Shown: piece after piece, positions 10,986-20,519 of the stretch | Layout of the letters: each line of letters opens with the position of its first letter | Position numbering within the stretch: position 1 is the stretch's first letter | Translations under genes and position numbers: made by a program | Notes under the pieces: generated by a model | Database searches by the model: none | Seen by the model: only the letters and a program-made list of their open reading frames with translations | What the model was told of the DNA's origin: nothing | From: Emergomyces orientalis | Taxonomy: Eukaryota > Ascomycota > Eurotiomycetes > Onygenales > Ajellomycetaceae | Length of the DNA stretch: 64,000 nt | Assembly: GCA_002110485.1 (NCBI GenBank) | Contig: MOWL01000067.1 | Coordinates: 1,860,001-1,924,000, forward strand | Reading direction: 5' to 3'

Positions 10986-11909
10986 CTAGTATGATGCAGT
11001 GGAATTTGGCATCGGGATCCCAGCGATGAGCTGTGCAAATGAAGGAAGGACCTGACCGGGTGGAGGACACCGGGACCAATCATTGGGGGAGTATCCAAGG
11101 CTGCGGTTTGATTCCGTCAATCTTAATGGCTCTCCGGCCAAGAGTTTCGAAGAAGGAACTGAGTGTCTAGCTTGTTGTCCCAACTTCCAGTGCCGAGATT
11201 CAACCTCCTCCCAGGAAATGGCCATAATACCTGCAATTTCCGCCCACATTTCTGGCTTAAATCTGCGCCATCTGTCAGTGAACTGGCCAGTTGTGCTCAA
11301 AAGTCATACAAATCTCACCTTTCATATAGCATGACAAACTCGTTCTTGCGCTCCTCACTCCACTCCTGTCTCTTAGAGAGCTTGTAATAGCGTCTGTTGC
11401 ATGAACATTCAGATCGCCCAAGTTCTTTGCCGATATCTTTCCACATGGTCCCAAGCGCCCGAAGTTTGATGATCTTTGCATCATCTCCTTGGAGCCATAA
11501 TGACAGTCTGATTTTCTTTGATATGGTGGAGTCTGGCGGTTCCGATGGGGGTAGAAGTGCCACTCGTTTGGCCATTTCTTGTTCTCCTAACTCCCAGTGC
11601 ATAGCTTCAACAATATTCCAAGGAATGATCATTTCCTCCGCAATATTTGCCCATATTTTTGCGTTGAACCTAGTTGCTTTGTGAGTAACCTGGCTAGTTG
11701 TCATGTCTATGTCATTCTCACTTTTGATATAATGTGTTGAGCTGAGTCCAGTCATCGCTTTGCGTAAAATTTTTGTAGGCAGCTGAACATGTGCCTGGAC
11801 GTCTAGCAAGAGCCTCGCTGATATCCTTCCAAGCCATCCCACTATTTCGAAGTTTGAAGAGTTGAGCATAATCCGATGAGGACCAGTGCTGCACAGCCCA
11901 GCTTGCCAT
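10986..11909 (-). CDS. Duplicated MYB/SANT-like DNA-binding protein
   Basis: Three exons (11909-11722, 11669-11319, 11271-10986) give 274 residues. Two homologous modules follow one another. Each starts with a SANT/trihelix-like helix set (HWSSSDYAQLFKLRNSGMAW then WKDISEALARRPGTCSAAYK; and LWLQGDDAKIIKLRALGTMW then WKDIGKELGRSECSCNRRYY) and continues with FNAKIWANIAEEM...WELGEQE or FKPEMWAEIAGIM...WKLGQQ. The C-terminus GQVLPSFAQLIAGIP recurs in fungal MYB-like proteins. Both introns (52 and 47 nt) sit at the same point of the two modules, so the duplication included the intron. MYB/SANT genes are recurrent Starship cargo close to the captain. The role is probably DNA binding; the target is unknown. 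The ATG at 11909 was preferred to 11993 because the extra residues are unlike the family. Confidence 0.85.
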
Positions 11910-13693
11910 CGATCGTGTCGTGGTTTGGAAATTTGGGAGAGTCCAGATGGGGCGACTAGGAAGAATTAAATTTACAAAGAGAGAGAGGGACAATGAGGAG
12001 AGCAGGCGAGAAAATAGGTATATATATCACACACCTATCGCAAGGGTAGGGAATTTCCGTAAGGATTTCGGGTTTATCAGACCATTGGATCAAGTGGATT
12101 GGATAGTAACCTACGAAGGCAGTAGCATAGATCCAATGTGAATTGGGGATTCATGGCGCATAGCGCGTGGTGTGTTGTGCCTCGCATCGCGCATCTGGAG
12201 GCTGGATATGTGAGGAGACTGTTCGTCCTGGTGTTAGATGCAGGTGAATAATCAATAAAAAGGAGAGAATCATGGTGTAGTTTGCAGTAGCGGGATCATC
12301 ATCCGCACTGAAACTGCAGCAGCTCTCTTTGATGGTCCTTTACGGGCAAAGAGTGGAGGATTGCGCTCTAGCTTCCGTAGCGATAATCAAGTGGTACCAA
12401 GGGTCGCTGATTTTGAACCATGGGGAGGTTGGCGCTATCTGATGCTGGACCCCCAATAAAAGACGGTCTCATTGGTTTGTAGTATATAGAAACCAAATAA
12501 AAGTAGCAAAGTTTTCAGAAGAATTCTGGCTGTTAGACGGCTTGTAGCGTTCGGACGACAAATCAAATTTCACAAGAAAACCCTGCCAAGCCATATGTAA
12601 TAGTGTTCCTTCAAAATCAAAGCGGAAAGGGTGCCGTCTTATCTCGCGAGCATAAATCGCTCCAAAGGACCCCACACTCTGCCGCACAGACACTTTGTGC
12701 TGAGAAAGACTAGTACTGTTCAGGCGGAGCTTTGTACAGCGTACAAAACTCAAACAAATTAGGCTTAGTAACATAACGCCCACATTTATATGGAGGTCCA
12801 CCTCAGTTCGTTCCCGCGCTAGTATTTGATTGCGTAACCATATTGCATGCTGAGGCTTCAGATAGACTGGATGACTAGCCTAATTTAAGTTAGATTTATA
12901 CACTAAAATAAACCACTCAGCAGTAGCCGCCCGAAGAATAGGCCACAATAGGCTATTACTAATCAAAGTCTGTAATTTGAAAACCAGACAGCTAACCAGT
13001 GGGCGAATGAACATCTGGATATCTCAGACAGATCACAGTTGTTGAGGTAGGAGACTCTGGCGCTTTGTAGGATATGCAAAAGATCTAGACCTAGAAATTG
13101 TTAAATGTTCTGGAGCGTCCACTTTGCCGTAGTGCGGCAAGGTGGATTTCGCATTGAGCTCTTACAGTGGTGATTTTGTGTGTGTTTTCTTTTTTTTGGA
13201 CTAACATTCATGAAATGAAGTGAAAGGAAGTATAGTGAAATGTAATGTGATCCCCGAAGTCAAATTGTAATGTAATGAAATGCAATATAATTCAATGTAA
13301 TGCGAAGTACCCGAGGCTCGCCCGATAGGAAATATGCAGATATACCCAAGAGCGGGGTGGCGTTACTGTCCTCCAAAAAAATTTAGACTTCAAGCCTAGG
13401 CAAGGATAACATCATTTACCATTGCATTTGAATTTATATGCAACGTTAATCCTTTTCCAGTTCGTTTTGCGAAATTATGCCTCTCATGCCGTCAGATCAT
13501 ATTGCTTTTGTTTGCGTGTCCGCTCTGTTCGCACTTGTCAACTGGATCATTTCCGTATCGCTACTTATTTCGAGTTAACAGGTTTTGGACAGGGTACATT
13601 GAAGGTCATCCTCCTGCATTGAATTATTGAGTGACTCAGTTGCTAACATGGCCTTAGTTCTAACTCTTACAATACCAATAACCGAAGACATCC
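11910..13693. other. Long non-coding stretch with TAATG-type repeats
   Basis: No convincing gene; the short frames (for example 12801-12469 minus) lack coding features. From 13205 to 13305 there are imperfect AATGTAATG/AATGAAATG pentamer repeats, related to those at 14940-14970 and 15265-15345. Confidence 0.5.
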
Positions 13694-14023
13694 ATGACAG
13701 GCCAGGAACAGTCTGACGAAACGGAAAAGATGGATCCTGAAGCTCCAGTGAGAAGTTTCTTCCGACAGAGATGGTCTTTTGGCTAATACAAAAACATTGA
13801 CCAGACAACTTATGATATCTGGAGACCAGCGGATGGAATTTTCAAGGGAGAGAATGTTGCAAAACAGATCACATTTGTATCAAGCAGAGATGGATATGCC
13901 GGGTTTGTGAGAGTTGAAGGTGGTGAAGAAGGATATACAAGTCAGGAACCCAAGACATTCAATATTCCTCCATGGCATAGTTGCAAGGTCTTAGGCTGCA
14001 GGATTAAGTTCACTCGAGCTTGA
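13694..14023 (+). CDS. Small hypothetical protein (90 aa)
   Basis: Two exons (13694-13747 and 13805-14023) joined by a canonical 57-nt intron (GTGAGA...GCTAAT...ACCAG) give 90 residues. Exon 2 reads TTYDIWRPADGIFKGENVAK, then ITFVSSRDGYAGFVRVEGG and CKVLGCRIKFTRA, with a clean codon pattern. It looks like a compact beta-rich domain; I do not recognise the family. Its stop lies 13 bases past the stop of the convergent minus-strand gene, so the 3' ends overlap. Confidence 0.55.
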
Positions 14024-14949
14024 GGTCCGATAACTGAAATTTGTGAATTGCTTCCATCAACACTGTCTGGTCAACCACAATGTTGCATGAGCCATCCTCC
14101 TCGCCTGTTGGGACAAAGATTGTTATGCAACCTGATGTTTTCCCACCTTGTTCTCGCTCGGTTTTCCATTGTTGACTAGTGTATATACCTTCTAGAACTG
14201 TTTCGAGGAAGGAAGAAAGATCATTCGGTCGAATAAGTGAATACGCGAATTGGATTTCTGCTAGTGATCAGCGCCGTCATGTGGAAGGGACAACTTTTTT
14301 GCTCACGTCTGCGTTCTTCTATGAAAGAGATTAGCATCAAGGTGTTTAAGCAATGAGTGGATGACAAACTCTGAGGAAATAAAGCCTGGATGAAGCCCTG
14401 GTAATTGGGGTTACCAGCGAAGCCTTGTTCTGCTGAAGTTGAGTCAAACAGCCTCTTAGTTGTAGTCCTTAAGCTAAAGCGGAAAAGCCTATAGTCCTCG
14501 AGGTTGACTAAATAATCGACAGTTTTATCGAAGCGTGTTTTCGCGCATTCAGTTGGTGGAATAGTCAATATAATCGCGAGGAACAAATGATTATCCGCAT
14601 CTTGAATGGCTCTATATGTTCGACGTGCTCGACTCTGCCGCCATGTAGTCACTTCATTACTCCGAGGACATTCATTCGGCCTGAAAAAAAAGAAACTTAA
14701 ACGATTTTTCAAAACTGCTTGGTCCGCTCGTGTCAAGCCATCCACATTCAACTGTTTGACTTTCTCGTTAATCTTGACAAGGTTTGTATTGATAGCTTCG
14801 TCGGAATGCGCGGCGATTGGAAGTTGCGGCTCACAAGAGACGATATGTGCCATAGATGTAGAGTTAGAAATGGTGTTAGAAAATGATTGTCGGGATATGC
14901 GATGGAATGGGCTCTCGTCGGAATTTAAATAGACTACATTATATTCCAT
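14010..14949 (-). CDS. Hypothetical protein (297 aa)
   Basis: Exons 14949-14307 and 14260-14010 joined by a 46-nt intron (GTGAGC...CTGATCACTAG) give 297 residues and remove an apparent frameshift. Text includes NTNLVKINEKVKQLNVDGLT, WRQSRARRTYRAIQDADNHL, FAYSLIRPNDLSSFLETVLE and IFVPTGEEDGSCNIVVDQTV. A TTTCTTTTTTTTCAG run near 14680 resembles an acceptor, so one more intron is possible, though the frame is open through it. The start could also be the Met at residue 32. Family not recognised. It overlaps the 3' end of the convergent 90-residue gene. Confidence 0.6.
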
Positions 14950-15264
14950 TTCGTTGCATTACATTAGATTATGTTTCACATGATCAAATATCCTGCCTAA
15001 TATTATTGGCCCGTGGTGGCCGACTCGTGTTTCATTTGCATTAGCTGAGAACAGGCAACTGCGCACGGATCCCTATTTAAGGAAGTTGGGCCTCATTTCG
15101 CCCCCACACCTTTCAATATGTGCTCTTGACTCAACCAAGAGCATTCTTTCCTGGAGGACCTAACGACTTATTGTGAAAATTGGCCCCCGCCTTTGGGGCA
15201 ATAATTCTGAACGTCCAGAAAGCCAATTTGGGCGTTAAAGCAAGTTGAATGCAGAAGCCAATCA

Positions 15265-15345
15265 TAACACGATGTAATGTAGTTTTAGTGTAGCGAAATC
15301 AATACAATCTTGTCATAAAAATGTAATGTAATGTAATGAAGGCGG
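15265..15345. repeat. TAATG pentanucleotide repeats
   Basis: Interrupted runs of GTAATGTAATG occur here, similar to those near 13205-13305 and 14940-14970. They may mark one spread low-complexity family. Confidence 0.6.
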
Positions 15346-15660
15346 GAAACGCATAATTGGGTGGGAAGATCCATGCCTCCAATGCCCCGATGGGTTTCTC
15401 GTCCTTCCTGCATTGATGCCCGATCGCTGGGTGCTGATGATATCGGGTCACATGATCCCTGCCGACAGACCGAGAAGAATTGCTCAACCTGGTCGACTGA
15501 GTTGTGCCTCGAGCTATGCGGAGTCATTACCATGTGTGGTCAACGCTCTTTTACCTTTTTTCAACTGATGTTAGCAACTTAGCAGGAATTTAAGAGAGGA
15601 TGAGGACCCTTTAATATGGCACATTTATTTCTATGTATGACATTTCGGCTTTTCGTCTTT

Positions 15661-15704
15661 ATTATTGCATTGCATTGCATTGCATTGTATTGCATTACGC
15701 TCAA
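15661..15704 (+). repeat. ATTGC pentanucleotide microsatellite
   Basis: Tandem ATTGC/ATTGT units, about seven copies, then ATTACGC. It is close to the reverse complement of the TAATG-type repeats nearby. Confidence 0.7.
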
Positions 15705-15896
15705 TTAAGACACCCTCGATCAGCATGCTCTGGGATTCCTGTTTCACCCTCCTTTCAACTCCGCCAATCTGTTCCCTCCTCCTTCCGCTTGTTCAGCACC
15801 AACAGTGACCAATATGAGATTGGCAAATCCTCGGATTACCGCCTACTGATTGCTCCAAAATGCTTTGATGTCGAGTCCCATTGTTCCAAGCCGCAA

Positions 15897-15937
15897 TGGA
15901 GGGAGGGGTAGGGGGTAGGGGGTAGGGGGTAGGGGGC
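15897..15937 (+). repeat. GGGGGTA heptamer repeat, G-quadruplex-prone
   Basis: Four to five tandem GGGGGTA-like units in a purine-rich run. It differs from the fungal telomere unit TTAGGG, so it is not called telomeric. Four G-runs of five in a short span would favour a G-quadruplex. Confidence 0.65.
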
Positions 15938-17504
15938 CTCATGCCGCTGTTTATAAAACGGATCTCGCTCCCTGGATGTATTTACAATCATTACACCTCA
16001 ATAGCACGCCTAGGTTTCAGTGTCTGCGGCTTGCCTTGACAATGACTGGATCCCTCAATTCACACCAACACACTCCCTCCAACCCTATCGAAGCGAAATT
16101 GAACACATATCTGTGTTTGGAGCTGTTGCAGCATACCCCAATCCTGGATTGTGAAGCGGCTGAGAAGCGACAGTCCATCTGGTCAGTCTTCTTCTGGCAT
16201 GAAGAAGGGCCACAACCCCATGTCTCGCCTCTACGTGCTTTTGCGAGACGCGTACTGCAGCAGCTTTCGGCTCTCAAACGAAAGCTTTTATTACGCTTGC
16301 AAAGCATGTGGGCAGCAACCAACTCAGCCGGTCAGAGGATCAGTATCGTCCTCCCAATTTGCGGATTCTAGCCATCGCTTTCGTGTAACATGTACTCGTG
16401 AATTTTCTGTGGTTCAGTCCATGGACTTCTCAGGAGGTACGTACGTCAGCGGTCGTACGATTTCCATAACCTCGAAGAACGGCAATCTCCTTTAGTTAGA
16501 CGATTTTTTCACCGTCAAACGTACGAGCACGAGACGAGACGTGGAACCTGTGCCTCGGGAAACGTGGTCGCGGCCCTTTGAAGGGAAAGGAGAAAAACGT
16601 AAGCCGTTAGAATTGCGTCGCAATGTCGCCCAAGGGACGCAGCCAGATATTGAAGCTGAAAATTGGCGTAAGAACCACCTTTCTGTCCCTATTCCCCGCC
16701 CTCCCTTCAGTTATTTTATCGGCGAATATTAAATCTCGCTCAGGTCTGTTAACCACTACATTCTACGGAGAACCGCCAACAAGGAAGCAGCGGCGATCAA
16801 TGCAAAGTGAGCGAGGGATTGAACATCCTTTAAAGAAGAGAGCTGGATCAAGCTTTGATCACTAGGTGAACTAATCCGGTTCGAATCCATCAAGGAGTGC
16901 GGTTGGAAGAAGTGGTTAGCAAAATAATCCACAGCCATTTGAGATTGATGATTATCTTTCCTTCTCTTCATATTTGTAGTTTCTATAAATGTAGTCATTT
17001 CAAGACTGTTCCGCGGGTGCTCCGTGATGGGATTGGTTACATTTGAACAAGATGTCATACTAAGGCAAGACCTGACTGTGGGCTAAGCAATATTTCATGG
17101 AATTGAGCAATACGTGTTAGGGAGGTTTAGCCAGCCAAATTTATCGGATCGGTTCGGTTGTGGGACTCTATATAGAGAATATTACTGGCAGCTCATTTTT
17201 GCGCTAGATGATAAAAAAACTCTCATCTCCACCCAACCGAACAGCATTATAAGTAACCGATAATTGCATTCGGTTCATATACGTTCGGGAACTAACATGA
17301 ACTAACTTGTTTACTACTTGTGCCCACAAACAAAGCTGATTAAACTAGTCTCACTTTACAGAATCCATCTCAATACTCATTCTTTCATTGGTCAGAGTAT
17401 TCAAATTGGCAACCCCGTGCAATTGATATCTGAGATTTATTTGCATCATGGCTGCAACATAGCTGTACATCATCCATCACCAATACCCGGCGATCAATCA
17501 CAGC

Positions 17505-17762
17505 ATGCCGATCAATCGTCATGAAGAATTGAGAAGGCAGGCAGAAGAATTGAGAAGGCAGGCAGAAGAGCGAGAAAGACACGAAGGAGAGTTGCGAAGG
17601 CAGGCAGAAGAGCGAGGGGCACGGGAAGCAGTGTGGCAAAGGGAGGCAGAAGAATTGAGAATGCAGGCAGAAGAGCGAGAGGCAGAGGTAAAAGTGCACA
17701 GCCAGCCGACAACACTCGGAATATGCGATGCGCTTCCATATCCCTTTGGTCATGATTCATAG
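17505..17762 (+). pseudogene. Truncated copy of the N-terminus of the downstream coiled-coil/kinase gene
   Basis: Encodes repeated EELRRQAEERE units, REAVWQREAEELRMQAEE and then VKVHSQPTTLG, nearly the same as residues 20-90 of the protein beginning at 18177, after which similarity stops and the frame ends (GICDALPYPFGHDS). The copy has no nuclease-like or kinase-like part. It looks like a local duplication of about 230 bp that was cut short, or the remnant of a second gene copy. Confidence 0.7.
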
Positions 17763-18176
17763 AAATTGTAGAGAATCCTCCCATCATTTACATTATAAGT
17801 CTACTCTTATATATCCTAGAAGCCATCAGGGTGATCTCCAACACTGTAGTGGCTGGGAGGAAGTTCGTGTTAAAGTAATATCGCATCCGACCCCATTCAA
17901 ACATATATCAAACATTACTTTTTGACTACAAGTATAAGTCTGCAAAGCGGGCTGCCTCCGGGGTTGTGCAAAACGGAATAGATAAGACTTGAACATTGAT
18001 GCCGTATCACTATGACGTTTGGCGCGGGTAAACGTTGATCCGTGTTATTTTGGGCGACACGGCTGGCACTATATCTCGTCTCCTGTTCCGACCACCTCAG
18101 GATTATCGCTTCTAGCCACTAAATTCCTGGTACCCAATTTTAAATTTTTTTGATATAACTCTTTTATCCATCTCTA
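17763..18176. promoter_or_regulatory. Upstream region of the coiled-coil/kinase gene
   Basis: No coding signal. A poly-T/TATA-like run (AATTTTTTTGATATAAC near 18140-18160) lies just before the ATG at 18177. Confidence 0.35.
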
Positions 18177-20519
18177 ATGACCGATGACAGCTCACCAGAT
18201 TACAAGGCTCTCTTCCTTAGAGCGGAAGCGGAACGAAGGCAGGCAGAAGAATTGAGAAGGCAGGCAGAAGAGCGAGGGGCACAGGAAGCAGTGTGGCGAA
18301 GGGAGGCAGAAGAATTGAGAAGGCGGGCAGAAGAGCAAGGGACACAGGAAGCAGTGTGGCGAAGGGAGGCAGAAGAATTGAGAAGGCAGGCAGAAGAGCG
18401 AGAGGCAGAGATAAAGGTGCGCAGCCAGCCGACAACACTCGGAGAGCTCATCAAAGGTTGTCATGATTCATTCTCCCGGCCTTTGCAGGCTGGAACGCCA
18501 TCCCGCTCCACGAAGGGGAGTATTCCACCTCCCACTGGGAAGTACTGCCCAACGAGCCTTCGCCATTGGTCAAGTTGTGCGGTTCAACTGCAAGAAATTT
18601 ATGATTCGGTTTCCACTTACCTCCAACCAGCGGGAAAAGACGCACCTCGGCTATTCACATCTCTTCTTGAGCTAGAGGGACTTGGTCGGCGGTATTCTAG
18701 CCGAAAACTACAAAGTGAAAAGGATCTGGAACACTACGAGCGAACCGCTGTGGAAGATCATGTCCATGATATCATAGCTGAGCTGTGCAAAATACCTCAT
18801 GCCCGAGAGAGATTCCGACTTGGAGATGGGATCATGTTTGAAAATCATGAAAATCTTCTGCAAACATCAGAAGAGTCAGATGCACAGCTGCTTGATGAAT
18901 CCAGAACAAAACATCCCAAACCAGATTCATTCTGTATTCATCGGATCAACGATTCCACCAATACTTTGATTACGACAGTCGAGTATAAGCCGCCACACAA
19001 GCTCTCGGTTGAAAATCTCCGAGCGGGTCTTCGATCGATGAAGCTCTGGGAAAAGATTGTTCAGTCAGACACAATCCCCAAGAGTGATGAGCTGAACAAG
19101 GATGAAAAGCTGAGATATAATGCGGAACAGCTGACTTGCTCAGTTTTGGTTCAGGAGTATCATGTCATGATCCAAGCTGGACTGGAGTACTCCTACATAA
19201 CTAATGGATTTGCTATCGTTCTTCTTCGTGTTCCATACAGCGACCCTAGTACACTCTGTTACTATCTCTGTGAACCAAACATGGATGTGATTTCAGAAAA
19301 TCCTGGGGTCTTTTATCAGTCAAAGACAGCTATTGCCAGAATATTATGTCTCTGTCTGATGTCCTTTCTCTCGGATATCCGTGACCAGAAGTGGCGAAAT
19401 GCTGCAAGATCCCAGCTCCATATATGGAAGACAAGTTTTGACTTTACACGGTCGCAAATCCCCGATGACGAGCTGCAACGGACTCCTCCAGGATCGGAAT
19501 ATGCAAGCTCGGAATATATGCCCTCTGAACATCTACCATCATCTCCGTTACAACCCGGCCATCGAGTTTCTACCCGATCTCAAACGACCTGTGCACCAAT
19601 GGATACCTCGCCTTTGAGTGATCATATGGATTCTTCTGACTCCGACTCTAACCAAGCAGCGCACGGCCGGAAGCGGGGCATCAGCCAAGTGATGTCCTCC
19701 CCGCCCAGCCAGCGTTCATCGGCGCGCCCAGCAGGTCCTAGGCCATCGAGCGGCCAGAGCCAACACACGGCACGTTACTGTACGCAGCGATGCTTATTGG
19801 GTTTGCAACAGGGAGGTGAATTGGACCATCAATGCCCTAATGTTTATCTCCACCGGCGAGGCCAGAATGATGATCGACATTGTATCGATGCAAGGAAGCT
19901 TGTGCAGATACTGAATGAACAGCTCGATCATGACCTTGATCATAACTGCACACCATTTGGGACTTGTGGATCGTATGGTGCACCCTTCAAGATCACTTGT
20001 GCTACATATGGCTACACTCTTGTTGGAAAGGGGACAACAGCCGGGCTATGGAAAGTTGTCTCACGTGAAGCAGAAATATATCGGGTTCTTCGGAAAGCGC
20101 AGTGTTCTGCTGTCCCTGTATTTCTGGGGACGATTGATTTGAAATTGTTCCTTTTCCTCCATGGTGCTGGGGACATCCGCCATATGCTTCTCATGGGTTG
20201 GGCAGGGGAAAGTATAGACAATGTCAAAGACAAGGAAGTGCTAAGTCGTGAGATTTCCAGGTCGAAGAAGGAAATCCACATGCTGGGAGTGGTACATAAA
20301 GATCTGCGGCCTGCCAACATGTTATGGAATGACGAGCTGCGCCGGGTCCTGATCATAGACTTTCACCGGTCCGACATAGACAGGCGCCCGATGAAAAGGC
20401 AGGTTGGATCCTTGAAAAGGTCACTGCATCAGGTGGGCAGGTCGAAACGACCCTGTATTAATAGTGGCTGGACTGGGCATATCTCCATGACAGAGTCAGA
20501 CGTCCAGAGTAGCGCCTGA
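18177..20519 (+). CDS. Coiled coil, PD-(D/E)XK-like and protein-kinase-like fusion protein (780 aa)
   Basis: A single exon encodes 780 residues. Residues 15-80 are a charged coiled coil of repeated REAEELRRQAEE units. Residues 190-280 hold HDIIAELCKIPHARERF, then KPDSF (PD at 249-250) and VEYKPPHKL (EYK at 269-271), the spacing of a PD-(D/E)XK nuclease core. A Ser/Pro-rich linker (about 450-560) follows. The C-terminal third is kinase-like: ITCATYGYTLVGKGTTAGLW, REAEIYRVL, the catalytic loop VVHKDLRPANMLW (His at 707) and IIDFH in place of DFG (about 726-729), after which only about 50 residues remain. Such nuclease-kinase fusions are widespread in fungal accessory genomes and have been likened to Crinkler-type effectors. 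Function unknown; a role in DNA targeting or conflict is inference. A truncated copy of its N-terminus lies just upstream. Confidence 0.8.
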   Translation: MTDDSSPDYKALFLRAEAERRQAEELRRQAEERGAQEAVWRREAEELRRRAEEQGTQEAVWRREAEELRRQAEEREAEIKVRSQPTTLGELIKGCHDSFSRPLQAGTPSRSTKGSIPPPTGKYCPTSLRHWSSCAVQLQEIYDSVSTYLQPAGKDAPRLFTSLLELEGLGRRYSSRKLQSEKDLEHYERTAVEDHVHDIIAELCKIPHARERFRLGDGIMFENHENLLQTSEESDAQLLDESRTKHPKPDSFCIHRINDSTNTLITTVEYKPPHKLSVENLRAGLRSMKLWEKIVQSDTIPKSDELNKDEKLRYNAEQLTCSVLVQEYHVMIQAGLEYSYITNGFAIVLLRVPYSDPSTLCYYLCEPNMDVISENPGVFYQSKTAIARILCLCLMSFLSDIRDQKWRNAARSQLHIWKTSFDFTRSQIPDDELQRTPPGSEYASSEYMPSEHLPSSPLQPGHRVSTRSQTTCAPMDTSPLSDHMDSSDSDSNQAAHGRKRGISQVMSSPPSQRSSARPAGPRPSSGQSQHTARYCTQRCLLGLQQGGELDHQCPNVYLHRRGQNDDRHCIDARKLVQILNEQLDHDLDHNCTPFGTCGSYGAPFKITCATYGYTLVGKGTTAGLWKVVSREAEIYRVLRKAQCSAVPVFLGTIDLKLFLFLHGAGDIRHMLLMGWAGESIDNVKDKEVLSREISRSKKEIHMLGVVHKDLRPANMLWNDELRRVLIIDFHRSDIDRRPMKRQVGSLKRSLHQVGRSKRPCINSGWTGHISMTESDVQSSA

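Larger units (their letters stand above)
14950..17504. other. Mostly non-coding, repeat-bearing region
   Basis: I see no supported gene. A frame at 16040-16371 (plus; NPIEAKLNTYLCLELL, FFWHEEGPQPHVSPLRAFARR) could be part of one but has no clear partner exons. The region holds pentanucleotide and G-rich repeats, listed separately. Confidence 0.4.

Noticed and set aside
11970..11993. Upstream ATG at 11993 as start of the SANT-like gene
   Set aside because: The extra residues (MSLSLFVNLILPSRP) do not resemble the family; the Met at 11909 begins the conserved module.
15897..15937. Telomeric repeat
   Set aside because: The unit is GGGGGTA, not TTAGGG, and genes continue on both sides.
16878..16888. 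GGTTCGAATCC, a perfect tRNA B-box
   Set aside because: No A-box at the right distance upstream and no acceptor or anticodon stem could be paired around it.
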